A stretch of DNA of 64,000 bases from Edaphobacter lichenicola (GCF_025264645.1 NZ_CP073696.1:2852001-2916000); one strand, 5' to 3'. Positions 46,236 through 55,453 are shown, counted from the stretch's first letter. The notes: generated from the letters alone by a model not told the origin. Made by a program: numbers and translations.

Positions 46236-46949
46236 TTACCCCGCCAGTGTGGACGTGGCGGCCTCAAGGACGATGTCGATCACGGGTTTGGGCATCGTAA
46301 GTGAAGGAAGGTGATCAGCGTGAGCAGTCCTGATCGTCGCTTTCATCCGCTCCGCCATGAACCGTTGCGTCGTTTCGAGAATCATGTGATCTTTTTCAGC
46401 GATGAGGAACCATGTTGGCTTCTTCTTCCAGGCCGGCGCCGGGGCCTTCTCCATAATGCAGGCGACGTGAATTGGGCGTTGGATCGCCTCTAAGCGCACC
46501 TGTTCGTCTGGCGCTGCGTTTGGAGAGAATGCCTTGAGAATTGCCTCATGGGGCATCCACACGTAACCATTTTCATCGGGTGCCATCTTCGGTGCGTCTG
46601 GATGAGGAGCTTCCCGGGTGAAAACCTCTACCGTTGCCTCTCCCTCGTCAGGGGCCAAGGCCGTAATGTATACCAGACCCTTCACCTTCTCGTCGTCTAC
46701 GCCAGCGATCACAGAACCGCCATAGGCATGTGCGACCAACACGACTGGTCCGTCAATTCTCGCGACGACCCTCCGAACCGCTGCTATATCGTCACTCAGT
46801 GTCGTGAGCGGTATCGGTGCACAGATGACACCAAGCCCAGCTTCAGCGACACCGTTGATGACCGTACCCCAGCTAGAGCCATCGGCCCAAGCGCCGGGAA
46901 CAAAAACTACCGTTGCATTCTTCTGAAATCCCATAACTACTCCCTTCAT
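46236..46949 (-). CDS. Alpha/beta hydrolase with Ala at the nucleophile position
   Basis: 237 residues. The first strand reads VVFVPGAWADGSSWGTVI, the nucleophile elbow VLVAHAYGGSVI near residue 80, and WFLIAEKDHMI near 180, followed by HADHLPSLT with the base His. In most relatives the elbow is GHSYGG with a Ser nucleophile; here it is Ala (AHAYGG), so ordinary ester hydrolysis is unlikely by this site. A closely following ATG at residue 6 could be the start. It is 43 bases downstream of the haloalkane-dehalogenase-like gene on the same strand and probably cotranscribed. Confidence 0.88.
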   Translation of the reverse strand: MKGVVMGFQKNATVVFVPGAWADGSSWGTVINGVAEAGLGVICAPIPLTTLSDDIAAVRRVVARIDGPVVLVAHAYGGSVIAGVDDEKVKGLVYITALAPDEGEATVEVFTREAPHPDAPKMAPDENGYVWMPHEAILKAFSPNAAPDEQVRLEAIQRPIHVACIMEKAPAPAWKKKPTWFLIAEKDHMILETTQRFMAERMKATIRTAHADHLPSLTMPKPVIDIVLEAATSTLAG

Positions 46950-46992
46950 CGGTTGTGCGCATAAGAGATCATCTCTTCTGCGAAACTACGTT

Positions 46993-47907
46993 TCAGCCCA
47001 ACGCCGCCATCCATTTAGCGATCGCCCGCCCAATCTCGTCCGGAGAGTCCTCCTGAACGAAATGTATGCCTTTGACCGTGACTTCGGTCTGTGCTGGCCA
47101 GGAGCGCGCGGTCGCAAGATTTGCGCCGCCTGCGAGGAGCGCGCCAGGCTCTGCCTTCACGAAAAGCTTCGGCACATTGCTTGTAGCCAACCATGCGCCA
47201 TAGGCGGAGACGATTTCTGCCACGTCTGCTGGTTTGCCCTCGATGGGAATCTCCCGAGGAAACGTCAACGTTGGGCGTCGCCCCTCGCCTGGCTCCGCGA
47301 ACGGTCGTCGGTACTCCGCCATCTCTTCCGCGGACAGGGGCCGAAGAATGGCGCCAGGGAGAATCTTTTCGATGAAGAAGTTATCCTGTAGAACCATCGC
47401 CTCGCCGGCGTCGGAACGAAGCGCCTCCAGAAAGGGGCGCATCTTCATGATGTCCCAATGGTCCCAACCCTGCGGGCCGACGATCGCCTCCATATATGCC
47501 ATACCCTTTACGGCCTCGCGATGACGATTGGCCCAATCAAAGCCAAGGCCAGAGCCCCAGTCATGTACGACAAGCGTGACTCGCTCGCGAACTTCCAAGG
47601 CGTCCAGCAGAGCATCCAGATAACGCCTTTGCTCGACGAAGCGGTATGAGCTAGGGCCACTATCGGGCAGCTTGTCTGAGTCGCCCATACCGATAAGATC
47701 CGGAGCGATGCAGCGGCCTAAAGGCTGCAGGTAAGGTATTACGTTGCGCCAGAGGTACGACGAGGTGGGATTGCCATGCAAGAACACGATTGGATCGCCC
47801 TGGCCAGCTTCGACGTACGCCATCTCGCGGTCTAAGACTTTCCTTTTCTGCTTTTGGTACCTGGGCGTGGCAGAGATGCTGTTTACTTCTCCTTCTTTCC
47901 CGTTCAT
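46993..47907 (-). CDS. Haloalkane dehalogenase (LinB/DhaA-like)
   Basis: 304 residues from ATG 47907, which has AAAGGTGA 6 bases upstream; the frame is open nine codons further. The catalytic set of subfamily II dehalogenases is present: halide-binding Asn in FLHGNPTSS, nucleophile Asp and halide-binding Trp in VVHDWGSGLGF, catalytic Glu in YMEAIV and His in KGIHFVQEDSP. These enzymes hydrolyse haloalkanes to alcohols in the cytoplasm. It is divergent from the CGNR zinc-finger regulator. Confidence 0.93.
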   Translation of the reverse strand: MNGKEGEVNSISATPRYQKQKRKVLDREMAYVEAGQGDPIVFLHGNPTSSYLWRNVIPYLQPLGRCIAPDLIGMGDSDKLPDSGPSSYRFVEQRRYLDALLDALEVRERVTLVVHDWGSGLGFDWANRHREAVKGMAYMEAIVGPQGWDHWDIMKMRPFLEALRSDAGEAMVLQDNFFIEKILPGAILRPLSAEEMAEYRRPFAEPGEGRRPTLTFPREIPIEGKPADVAEIVSAYGAWLATSNVPKLFVKAEPGALLAGGANLATARSWPAQTEVTVKGIHFVQEDSPDEIGRAIAKWMAALG

Positions 47908-48153
47908 TGGCTTCACCTTTCTGGTTGACTGCAAATTTTGTTAGCGGACGATGTTCGCTTGGCTCTTCACCTTTTCGCCGCCTGCTTGCTGGCAGTTCCG
48001 GTATGCGCCCGGAAGCGCCCTGAGCTAGGCAAACCCTCGTTCACCGTGCGCCAGAGCGAATCTCGATGCCGTAGGGCGTCATCTATATCGTGTCGGCATT
48101 ATAGTCAACACCGTCATGAACCATCCAGGGAGGTTACTTCACCGAGAGACGAT

Positions 48154-48756
48154 ATGCTTGAAGTGATGTCTAAGGATTCGAGGTTAGTTGAGAAGAGGGG
48201 GGTATTCCTCGCAAGCGATCCGGCTCTCGACTTTTTGAACACAGAGTGGCCCACACCTTCCGGCAAGGAAGATTTCTTCGAAAGGGATGAAGACGTCTTC
48301 AACTGGTTGCGCCAAGCAGGACTGGCCACTGACGGTGTTGAAGAAGTGCGCCCAACCGGAGCGCTGCTTAGGGCTGCGCATGCCCTCCGCGATGCGATAA
48401 GAAGCCTTGTCGAGTCCCGAAAAGCGGGCAAGGTTCCCGACTTTTCCGATCTAAATGCTTTTCTAACCGCTGCTCAAAGTCATCCTCAATTGGTCTGGAC
48501 CAAATCAAAGTCGATTGCGGTAAAGAGTGTCCGCGCTGCCGGAACTGCCGAAGAAATACTCGCGCCTGTAGCTTTGAAGGCAGCTGAACTGTTCTCGACG
48601 GCAGACTTTCGGCGAGTCCGCCGGTGCGGAGAGCAAACGTGTGTGCACTGGTTCCTCGACACGACTCGACCTGGGCGGAGACGCTGGTGCAGTATGGCGA
48701 CCTGTGGGAATCGCCTGAAGGTGAAGTCATACCGTCAGCGCCTAAAGAAATCCTGA
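48154..48756 (+). CDS. ABATE/CGNR zinc-finger transcriptional regulator-like protein
   Basis: About 200 residues from ATG 48154; the frame is open from 47938, but the upstream part overlaps the promoter region of the divergent gene and looks non-coding. N-terminal ABATE domain with FLASDPALDFLNTEW, then the C-terminal zinc finger with cysteines in RRCGEQTCVHWF and WCSMATCGNRLKVKSYRQR, the CGNR signature. Members are presumed DNA-binding regulators of stress or detoxification genes. It is divergent from the dehalogenase operon and may control it. Confidence 0.9.
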   Translation: MLEVMSKDSRLVEKRGVFLASDPALDFLNTEWPTPSGKEDFFERDEDVFNWLRQAGLATDGVEEVRPTGALLRAAHALRDAIRSLVESRKAGKVPDFSDLNAFLTAAQSHPQLVWTKSKSIAVKSVRAAGTAEEILAPVALKAAELFSTADFRRVRRCGEQTCVHWFLDTTRPGRRRWCSMATCGNRLKVKSYRQRLKKS

Positions 48757-48892
48757 AATTTGCAAAATCGCCACAGGTAATCATGAGTTTGCCAAGGGCG
48801 AAACGATCTCGCCTGTAATCATTAGAGCCAAACTTGTTCGCCCGCGGTATCGCAAAAACGCTATCGTTGTCACGAAAACACTAATTTCTTCA

Positions 48893-49807
48893 CTAAGCAA
48901 GATCTCCTCGCGTGCCTTCAACTCCCACATCATGAAGCCAAGCTCTCGGTGTAGCGCCAACTATGGCGCGGAAGGCCTTCGTGAAATGGCTCTGGTTGGC
49001 GAAGCCGGCCATTTGAGAAGCTATGACGATAGATTTGCCCGACTCCCTCATTAGACGTTGCGCGAGCTGGATTCTCCGCTGAACGATCCAGCGATGGGGA
49101 GTGCATCCCGTTGACGCTTTAAAAGCGCGTCCGAAGTGCGAAGGTGACAGCCCCGCCACAGATGCGAGTTCTTTCAAACGGACATCACGGAGAAGACTGG
49201 CCTGCATATATTCGACCGTGCGCTTCAACTGAATTCTGGACAGCCCTACCTGGGATACCCTCGGCTGTGCTTGGCTTGAGCGGAAAAGGCAGGAAAGCAA
49301 CGCTACAGTGAGACTCTCTCCGTATAGCTGAGGACGCTCCTCTTCTGTTTGGCACTCTTCCCAGATCAACTTCGCTATCTCTCGAATGCGCTCATCGTAA
49401 AGCACGAGAACCGGCTCACTCCACTTCTGGAGGTCGAACTCTTCATGTAACAGGCTTTCAATGTTGGATATTTCGAAGCGCATTCGCACGCCGCGAACGA
49501 GGTTCGTTGAGTCTCCGAAGGCCCAAATATCGGCGTTCGGCGGAATGTACATCGTATGACCAGCGTCATATCGAACCCTCGGGGTTGGTGCATTGAGGCG
49601 CTTGCGGGGTTCAGCAATGCCGCCCTGCTGTTCCAAAATGACAGCTACCGTTGCCTGCTCGGAGGCTAGGCTTTGCCAACTCTTGCCTGGACTCGTATAC
49701 GTGGAGACGCAGTACACTCCAATTCCATTCCACATTCTTCCGACATAAGAGCGGTCAACTAATCCGTGGGCGGCACGAATGGGCAGATCTGGAGCTCTCT
49801 TACGCAT
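48893..49807 (-). CDS. AraC family transcriptional regulator
   Basis: 304 residues with a cupin-type ligand domain and two C-terminal helix-turn-helices (about 200-300): LKELASVAGLSPSHFGRAFKASTGCTPHRWIVQRRIQLAQRL region and SIVIASQMAGFANQSHFTKAFRAIVGATPRAW. It is divergent from the MFS transporter gene 107 bases away and plausibly activates it. Confidence 0.94.
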   Translation of the reverse strand: MRKRAPDLPIRAAHGLVDRSYVGRMWNGIGVYCVSTYTSPGKSWQSLASEQATVAVILEQQGGIAEPRKRLNAPTPRVRYDAGHTMYIPPNADIWAFGDSTNLVRGVRMRFEISNIESLLHEEFDLQKWSEPVLVLYDERIREIAKLIWEECQTEEERPQLYGESLTVALLSCLFRSSQAQPRVSQVGLSRIQLKRTVEYMQASLLRDVRLKELASVAGLSPSHFGRAFKASTGCTPHRWIVQRRIQLAQRLMRESGKSIVIASQMAGFANQSHFTKAFRAIVGATPRAWLHDVGVEGTRGDLA

Positions 49808-49913
49808 ATCAGGAGGCAGCCTTTCCTATCGGCCGAACCAGCATTACCGACACCGTTTATTATAAATAAAACGGTGACATGCCCCTCTGCGTCATCAGTT
49901 CCAGAATGCTACG

Positions 49914-51137
49914 TTGCCGCCACCATTCTTTACTTTTCTAAACGCCTTCGGAGACGATCGGACCTCCAAGAACTACGCCGAAGACAAGATGATGGCGGCG
50001 ATCGCCTTTCTTGTCTTCTTCAGTAACGCCATGTTTCCGGCCCTACTGCCGGAACTGGCACATGAGTTTCAGGTAGGTCCTCTCGATTTGAAATGGCTTG
50101 TTCCTGGCTTCGCGCTAGCGTATGCCGTGGCGACTTTGATCTACGGCGTAGTGTCCGATCTACACGGGCGTCCCCTGGTGCTCAAACGCCTGCTGTGTTT
50201 TGCCGCACTAGCGATTGCAGTCCTTTCCGTCTCCAAGACCGCGCAGCAGCTAGTTTTGCTCAGGTCTCTTTCCGGTTTGGCAGTCGGCGGAATCGCCACC
50301 ATTTCTCTCAGCATCATTGGGGACAAGTACCCGTATCCGGTCCAAGGCCGACCGATGGGTAAAATGTTTGGCGCGGTCGCAGCGGGAATGGGCTTAGGCG
50401 TCAGCCTCGGGCCGATGCTGTCGGCTCTAATTGGTTGGAGGTGGGCACTCCGGTTGGTCAGCGCGGGCTTTGTCATTGCCGCAGGCTGGGTGCATAAACA
50501 ATATTTCAACTCACTTACAACAACGTTCGTTCCCAAACCCGCTTACAAAATCCCCGACGAATACCGATGTATCCTTCGGGCACCGAGAGGCAAGCGAACT
50601 CTGATTTTCATTACCGCAAATGGCATCTTTCATGGTGGCGTATTCGCTTGGTTGGGTTTGTTTTTGGCGATACATTTCCAGTTGGGCCAAGTGGGCATTG
50701 GCCTAACTCTCATCGGATATGGGGTTCCAGATCTGATCCTGGGAGCTTTCATCGGGGGGTGGGCTGACCGTTATGGAAGACGGTTCGTTGTTCCAGGCGG
50801 ATTTTTCTGGGCGGCTACCTGTGCCTGCGCGATAGCTTTGTCGAGAATGCCGTGGACGGCTGGTTTGAGTATTGCTGCACTTTCTATTGGGTTCGACGCG
50901 ACACATCCTCTGATGTCGAGTATCACCACGTCCTTAGATCCGAAGCATCGCGGACAGCTAACTGGAATGGCAACGTTCGCAAACTTCATAGGTATGTCAA
51001 TCGGTGCCCTCATCTTCCGAGAATTGCTTAGGTGTGGCTTTTCCCAAGCATTTTTCGCTTTCGCCATCCTTGAATCTTTGTCCGGTGTCGCCGCTGTTAT
51101 TTGCTTCCGAGCTGAGAGGCCGTCCACCCCCATCTGA
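49914..51137 (+). CDS. MFS transporter
   Basis: 407 residues, 12 predicted membrane helices. The family loop motif between helices 2 and 3 reads GVVSDLHGRPLVLKR, and a related GGWADRYGRRFV lies in the second half. A start near ATG 49989 (MMAAIAFLVFFSNAMFPALLP) would fit the first helix better, since residues 1-25 look soluble. A proton-driven drug or metabolite exporter is the likely class; the substrate is unknown. The divergent AraC gene suggests inducible expression. Confidence 0.92.
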   Translation: MPPPFFTFLNAFGDDRTSKNYAEDKMMAAIAFLVFFSNAMFPALLPELAHEFQVGPLDLKWLVPGFALAYAVATLIYGVVSDLHGRPLVLKRLLCFAALAIAVLSVSKTAQQLVLLRSLSGLAVGGIATISLSIIGDKYPYPVQGRPMGKMFGAVAAGMGLGVSLGPMLSALIGWRWALRLVSAGFVIAAGWVHKQYFNSLTTTFVPKPAYKIPDEYRCILRAPRGKRTLIFITANGIFHGGVFAWLGLFLAIHFQLGQVGIGLTLIGYGVPDLILGAFIGGWADRYGRRFVVPGGFFWAATCACAIALSRMPWTAGLSIAALSIGFDATHPLMSSITTSLDPKHRGQLTGMATFANFIGMSIGALIFRELLRCGFSQAFFAFAILESLSGVAAVICFRAERPSTPI

Positions 51138-51259
51138 CACAACTAATGTGACCTCGAATCCCGCATTGTGGTCGCTCTTGCTGAAGGGATGTATCCTCTT
51201 GTAGCAAGACACCGTCGGCAACACATCATGGCGGTGTCCACATTAGCACTCATACGCCC

Positions 51260-53008
51260 ATGACGATTCCACACGACCAACTCGACCAGAATGACGGTGC
51301 GCAATCGAACGAGGCACCCACGATTCAAACCACGAACGCCGATTTTCGTCGTGACCTCGCGTTCCCGAAGCTCTCTGATGAGATGGTTCAGCGGCTTCAA
51401 ACCTATGGTTGCGAACAAACAGTCCCAGCGAACACCACTCTGTACACACAAGGGGACCGGGACACCGACATGTTTGTAGTTCTCGACGGCGGAGTTGATG
51501 TCCTGATACCGTCTCCGAGTGGCGAGCCCAAAGCCTTCGCTCACCATCGAAAGAACGACTTCAGCGGAGAATTTAGCCTTCTGAACTCTCAGAGATCGGT
51601 GACTGAGGTACGGACGACCGTAGAAAGTCACCTGCTACGAATTTCCCGTAAAGAACTCAGGCTATTAATGCGGGCCGAAGGGGACATCGCCAACATCATC
51701 GTGTCGGCGGCGATTTGGCGGCGCATTGGAATCAACGCGCAAACATCGAGTGGCATTTTGCTCCGTGGCTGCGCAGGCGATGCGAATCTCATGCATCTGC
51801 AACGGTTCTTAGTTCGGAATTACTACCCACATCGAATTGAGGAAGTTGACACGAGCGACAATCGTGCAATCGGTCAAATGGGCTTGGAACTGCCGTCCGT
51901 AGTGCTGCCCGGTGGTAGAACACTTGTTCGACCGACCATTACCTCTCTCGCTGATGAGTTGGGGGTCACGGAGAATCCGGACCCGCGCACGATTTACGAT
52001 GTCGCTGTTGTTGGAGGTGGTCCCTCTGGCTTGGCAGCAGCGGTTTACGCCGCGTCGGAGGGGCTTTCAACAATCGTGATCGAGAGTATGGCACCAGGTG
52101 GACAAGCCGGAACGAGTTCTAAGATTGAGAATTACTTGGGTTTCCCGACAGGTATCTCCGGCGCTCAACTCGCAAGTCGAGGTCATTTGCAGGCTTTGAA
52201 GTTCGGAGTACACTTCGCGATCTCAAGAGACGTTGTTTCTGCACAGCTAGTCGATGGAATTCACAGCCTCATGCTTGCGGGAGGAAAGGCTGTCTGTTCC
52301 CGCTCCGTTGTCGTGGCAAGTGGAGCGCAATACCGGCGACTTTCGGTGAAGAATCATAGTGACTTCGAAAATCGAGGATTGTATTACGCGGCGACGGCGA
52401 TGGAATCTCTCCTTTGCCGCGAGCGCGAAATCATCATCGTCGGGGGCGGAAATTCCGCCGGTCAGGCAGCGGTCTTCCTGTCGGGTGTCGCGAAGCATGT
52501 TCACCACATCGTCCGCGGCTCCTCCCTTGAGGCAACCATGTCCCAATATTTGATCTCGCGTATTGAAAAGTCTTCACACATCACGCTCTACACGGATTCG
52601 GAAATCGAGGAGCTCGAGGGAGAATTATCTCTCGTTTCCGTCACGTGGGTGAATCGCAAAACAGATGAGAGAATAACAAGGCCGGTTACAAGGGTGTTTG
52701 TGATGATTGGTGCCGAGCCGAACTCCGGCTGGCTTTTTGGCACTGTAAAGCTGGACAAGAAAGGCTTCGTTTGCACCGGCATCCAGGACGGTTTCGAGAG
52801 CACGCCTTACGCTACAAGTGTTCCAGGTATGTATGCTGTAGGCGATGTACGGGCCAACTCGGTCAAACGCGTTGCCTCTGCCGTGGGCGAGGGCTCTGTG
52901 GTTATTTCCGACGTCCACCATTACCTTGCCGAGTTACGAAACAAACTTCCCGCGCAACCAAATTCGTCGTTTGCTGCTCTGCTTTCAGCGCGCTCCGGCA
53001 GTGAGTGA
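51260..53008 (+). CDS. cNMP-binding-domain thioredoxin-reductase-like flavoprotein
   Basis: 582 residues. N-terminal cyclic-nucleotide-binding fold (about 40-140: GEFSLLNSQRSVTEVRTTVESHLLRIS), a thioredoxin-like middle part (about 170-225) and a pyridine nucleotide-disulfide oxidoreductase domain (about 245-565). FAD site VVGGGPSGLAAAVYAA, NAD site IIIVGGGNSAGQAAVF, and TSVPGMYAVGDVR near the end. The redox CxxC of thioredoxin reductase is absent: the region reads GLYYAATAMESLLC. It is therefore a NAD(P)H-dependent flavoenzyme of this family that probably passes electrons to another acceptor, perhaps gated by a nucleotide. A decayed relative is at 31851. Confidence 0.93.
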   Translation: MTIPHDQLDQNDGAQSNEAPTIQTTNADFRRDLAFPKLSDEMVQRLQTYGCEQTVPANTTLYTQGDRDTDMFVVLDGGVDVLIPSPSGEPKAFAHHRKNDFSGEFSLLNSQRSVTEVRTTVESHLLRISRKELRLLMRAEGDIANIIVSAAIWRRIGINAQTSSGILLRGCAGDANLMHLQRFLVRNYYPHRIEEVDTSDNRAIGQMGLELPSVVLPGGRTLVRPTITSLADELGVTENPDPRTIYDVAVVGGGPSGLAAAVYAASEGLSTIVIESMAPGGQAGTSSKIENYLGFPTGISGAQLASRGHLQALKFGVHFAISRDVVSAQLVDGIHSLMLAGGKAVCSRSVVVASGAQYRRLSVKNHSDFENRGLYYAATAMESLLCREREIIIVGGGNSAGQAAVFLSGVAKHVHHIVRGSSLEATMSQYLISRIEKSSHITLYTDSEIEELEGELSLVSVTWVNRKTDERITRPVTRVFVMIGAEPNSGWLFGTVKLDKKGFVCTGIQDGFESTPYATSVPGMYAVGDVRANSVKRVASAVGEGSVVISDVHHYLAELRNKLPAQPNSSFAALLSARSGSE

Positions 53009-53032
53009 TAGGTCAGAACGGAAGTAGCTCTT

Positions 53033-53422
53033 TCATTTGGAAGTCACCCCATGGAAGGGCTCATTGGCGATCGCAACGCCTTTGCCGATCCCGCCTTCTG
53101 AAGCCCTAGCTTGCAACTTCGTACAGGAGGCTTCAATGGTGAAGCCGATCAGCCAAGCGCCAAATTCTTTGACCGTATCGAGGTCGCTCAGACGTCTAAA
53201 GGCCGCCAGGCATACGCCTATAGCTACCTCTTCCGCTGCAACTTCATCGCGCAACAGTGCATAAGCAACCGCATAAACCTTACGTTCATGAGGACGAATC
53301 AAATCGTGGAACAATGCACAATCGCCAAGCAGAATGGCGGAGATCATTGCTTGTTCGCCGTCGCGTTTTGACGGGCTGATCATGCTCGTTTGCTTCATCC
53401 CTTCGAGTCTGACGATTTGCAA
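53033..53422 (-). CDS. Truncated ECF sigma factor-like protein (region 2 only)
   Basis: 129 residues resembling region 2 of an ECF sigma factor: LFHDLIRPHERKVYAVAYALLRD, then AAFRRL and EFGAWLIGFTIEASCTKLQ. The DNA -10 recognition part is altered (EVAIGVCLAAFRRL), and region 4, needed for -35 binding, is missing; the frame ends after about 30 further residues. It could be a remnant or a small anti-sigma-like/partner protein. No partner gene is adjacent. Confidence 0.6.
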   Translation of the reverse strand: MQIVRLEGMKQTSMISPSKRDGEQAMISAILLGDCALFHDLIRPHERKVYAVAYALLRDEVAAEEVAIGVCLAAFRRLSDLDTVKEFGAWLIGFTIEASCTKLQARASEGGIGKGVAIANEPFHGVTSK

Positions 53423-53579
53423 ATCTCATTGCGTCAGTATCAGCATTGCAGGCCTTTGCCTCGTGTCCAACACCACTATAATTGAAGGTAAGCGGTGTGC
53501 TGCCAGTATGTATCTGTGGAAACGAGGTCGAACGGACTACTCATCACAAGAAAGTTCGCACTTCTAAGGAGCAGGATCT

Positions 53580-54350
53580 ATGAACAACTCGGTAGCTATA
53601 GTGACTGGTGCGAGTCAAGGAATTGGCCGGTCCACTGCAATCCGGCTAGCAAAGGATTTCCGCGTAATTGTTCTGGTCGCACGGAATGGAGACGCCCTTG
53701 GTGACGTGTCTGAGGCCGTCCGAACGGCTGGCGCGGAACCGCTCAATATCGCGCTGGATCTCAGTCTCCTGGACTCGCCGGACACTGTAATCAAGACAAC
53801 GGTTGAACGTTACGGGCGTATCGACGCAGTGCTCAATATCGCGGGGGCAGTACCGCAAATTGATCTCTTTGAGATGACCGATCAGCAGTGGAACGCAGGC
53901 ATGGAACTGAAGCTTCATGGTGCGCGCAGACTGACGATTCAGGCGTGGGGCGAACTGAAGAAGACTCAGGGTTCGGTCGTCTTCATGTCCGGCAGCGCAG
54001 CGCTAGATCCGAAACCAGCATTCGCCGCTGTTGCAACAACGAATGCTGCCATCATCGCAATGGCCAAGGCATTTGCCGAGCAAGGAATCAAGGATGGAGT
54101 TCAGGTTAACAGCGTCGTTCCAGGAGCAGTGATGACGGGAAGACGCCGCTCCTTCCTTGAAAAGTGGGCTCTGGCTCACAATATGAGCGTTGAGGAAGCA
54201 ACGAAACAGTTCCCTGAAGAGGTTGGTATCAGCCGATATGGGCAGCCCGAGGAGATTGCGGAGTTGATGGCCTTTATGGTTTCACCGGCGGCGAAGTGGA
54301 TGACAGGAACCTCGGTACGGATGGATGGTGGGGAGATCAAGGGAATCTGA
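53580..54350 (+). CDS. SDR family oxidoreductase
   Basis: 256 residues, classical SDR: cofactor loop VTGASQGIGRSTA, NxAG at LNIAGAVP, Ser in VFMSGSAAL. The Tyr of the usual YxxxK is replaced: the segment reads FAAVATTNAAIIAMAK, without the Tyr/Lys pair, so the catalytic mechanism must differ or be lost. The C-terminus GTSVRMDGGEIKGI is normal. A GGAGCAGG site precedes the ATG. Confidence 0.9.
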   Translation: MNNSVAIVTGASQGIGRSTAIRLAKDFRVIVLVARNGDALGDVSEAVRTAGAEPLNIALDLSLLDSPDTVIKTTVERYGRIDAVLNIAGAVPQIDLFEMTDQQWNAGMELKLHGARRLTIQAWGELKKTQGSVVFMSGSAALDPKPAFAAVATTNAAIIAMAKAFAEQGIKDGVQVNSVVPGAVMTGRRRSFLEKWALAHNMSVEEATKQFPEEVGISRYGQPEEIAELMAFMVSPAAKWMTGTSVRMDGGEIKGI

Positions 54351-54622
54351 TTGGTCTGCATAATGCGCGACCAACATAAAAGCTAGAGCAAAGATTCTGT
54401 TCTCCGCCCGGGCAGCTTTTGATGAGTGGAGCGCCGACGGCCAGCGAAGGGGGATGGTGCAGGAAGGGGGAACGTCGTCCTGCCGCGCAGCCGGCGAGCG
54501 GGGGCCGGGCCAAAGCGGGAACGTGGGTGCAGGGAGAAACCGAAGCGGTGTCTTCCTGCGCGATTTTTGGGCGCAAAAGAATCGAGAGGCGACAGGTTCG
54601 CCGCCCCTCGAAGCATGGAACG
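54351..54622. other. GC-rich gene-free stretch at the island end
   Basis: About 270 GC-rich bases with open frames on both strands that carry no recognisable product. It resembles intergenic filler next to the integrase remnant. Confidence 0.4.
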
Positions 54623-54790
54623 TTACGCCGCTTTCTTGGCCTTGGCAACGGGTTTGACTTCTGGCTTGGGTTCTTTCTTTGCCTTGGCCTTGGCTGCAAA
54701 CTCCTGTTTCACCTTTTGACCGATAGCTTCGGTGTCCACCTTGTACAGGGTCGCGGCATCCTTCAGGACAGTCGTTCCATTCTGTCTGGA
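54623..54790 (-). pseudogene. Possible ParB-like C-terminal fragment
   Basis: About 55 codons: VLKDAATLYKVDTEAIGQKV then KQEFAAKAKAKKEPKPEVKP and a Lys/Ala tail. This resembles the lysine-rich C-terminus of ParB-type plasmid or island partition proteins, but the match is from memory of style only. It is joined directly to the integrase fragment with no start of its own. Confidence 0.4.
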
Positions 54791-54812
54791 AGCTGCGAGG
54801 AGGATCCCGCAG

Positions 54813-55349
54813 TCGCTTCTCTTCCTCAGCAGACAGAAAACGCATACGAGCATTCTTCTCGGGACGTTGTTGTACGAGGCGAGCGGGATTGCCACTGACC
54901 TTGCCATCCGCTAGTGCGAGCTTGAACGCCTTGCTGAAGACGCTCTTGTACCGATTCTTCGTTGCTGGTGCCCAATCATGACTCCCGAGCCATGTGTCGA
55001 TATCGGATGGCTTGATTTCTTCGACCAGTCGATCGGCGAAGTCTCTAAGGATCATGTCCATCCGCAGCTTGAATGTGCGCAGGTCCTTCTGTCCGTGGTT
55101 TTCATACCAAGCCACAGCCTCGTCCCCGATCACGCGGAAACGGATTCCTCTTTGCTTGAGGTTGACCGGAAGCTTGACACCTCGGAGAGCGTCGGTCTTG
55201 CGAACTTTGTAGAGCTTGATCGCATCTCCACGTCGGCCTACTTTCTCACGGTGCAGTGTTCCGTCGACCTTGTACCGAATCCACCAGATGTCAGAACCTG
55301 GCTCCTTCTCATAGACTCCGCGTTCTCGCTTCTCAATTCGTCTGGGCAC
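54813..55349 (-). pseudogene. Truncated tyrosine integrase of the right island
   Basis: From GTG 55349 (GGAGGT upstream) the frame gives RGVYEKEPGSDIWWIRYKVDG, then a SAM-like core-binding region (LRTFKLRMDMILRDFADRLV, IKPSDIDTWLGSHDWAPATKNRYKSVFSKAF) and FLSAEEEKRLR, where the catalytic domain should begin. All catalytic residues (R...H-x-x-R...Y) are missing because the sequence switches to unrelated code near 54813. It lies beside the 3' end of tRNA-Leu and its arm-type repeats, as expected of the integrase that put the island here. The island can no longer move by itself. Confidence 0.85.
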
Positions 55350-55414
55350 CGGCCTGCACCTCCATAAATCGACAATAGCAAACGGTAAATCGCAAATTGC
55401 GAGTTTGGAACAAA

Positions 55415-55436
55415 GTGACACCAGAAGTGACACCAG
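55415..55436. repeat. GTGACACCAG repeats, candidate arm-type sites (right end of right island)
   Basis: GTGACACCAG at 55415 and 55427, 12 bases apart, identical in unit and spacing to the pairs at 37297 and 37392. They lie between the integrase start and the tRNA-Leu gene. Confidence 0.65.
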
Positions 55437-55453
55437 CCGATTTTGAGCATGAA

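Noticed and set aside
54426..54719. GC-rich frames on both strands near the right island end
   Set aside because: Low-complexity Arg/Gly/Pro composition and mutual overlap; no recognisable protein.
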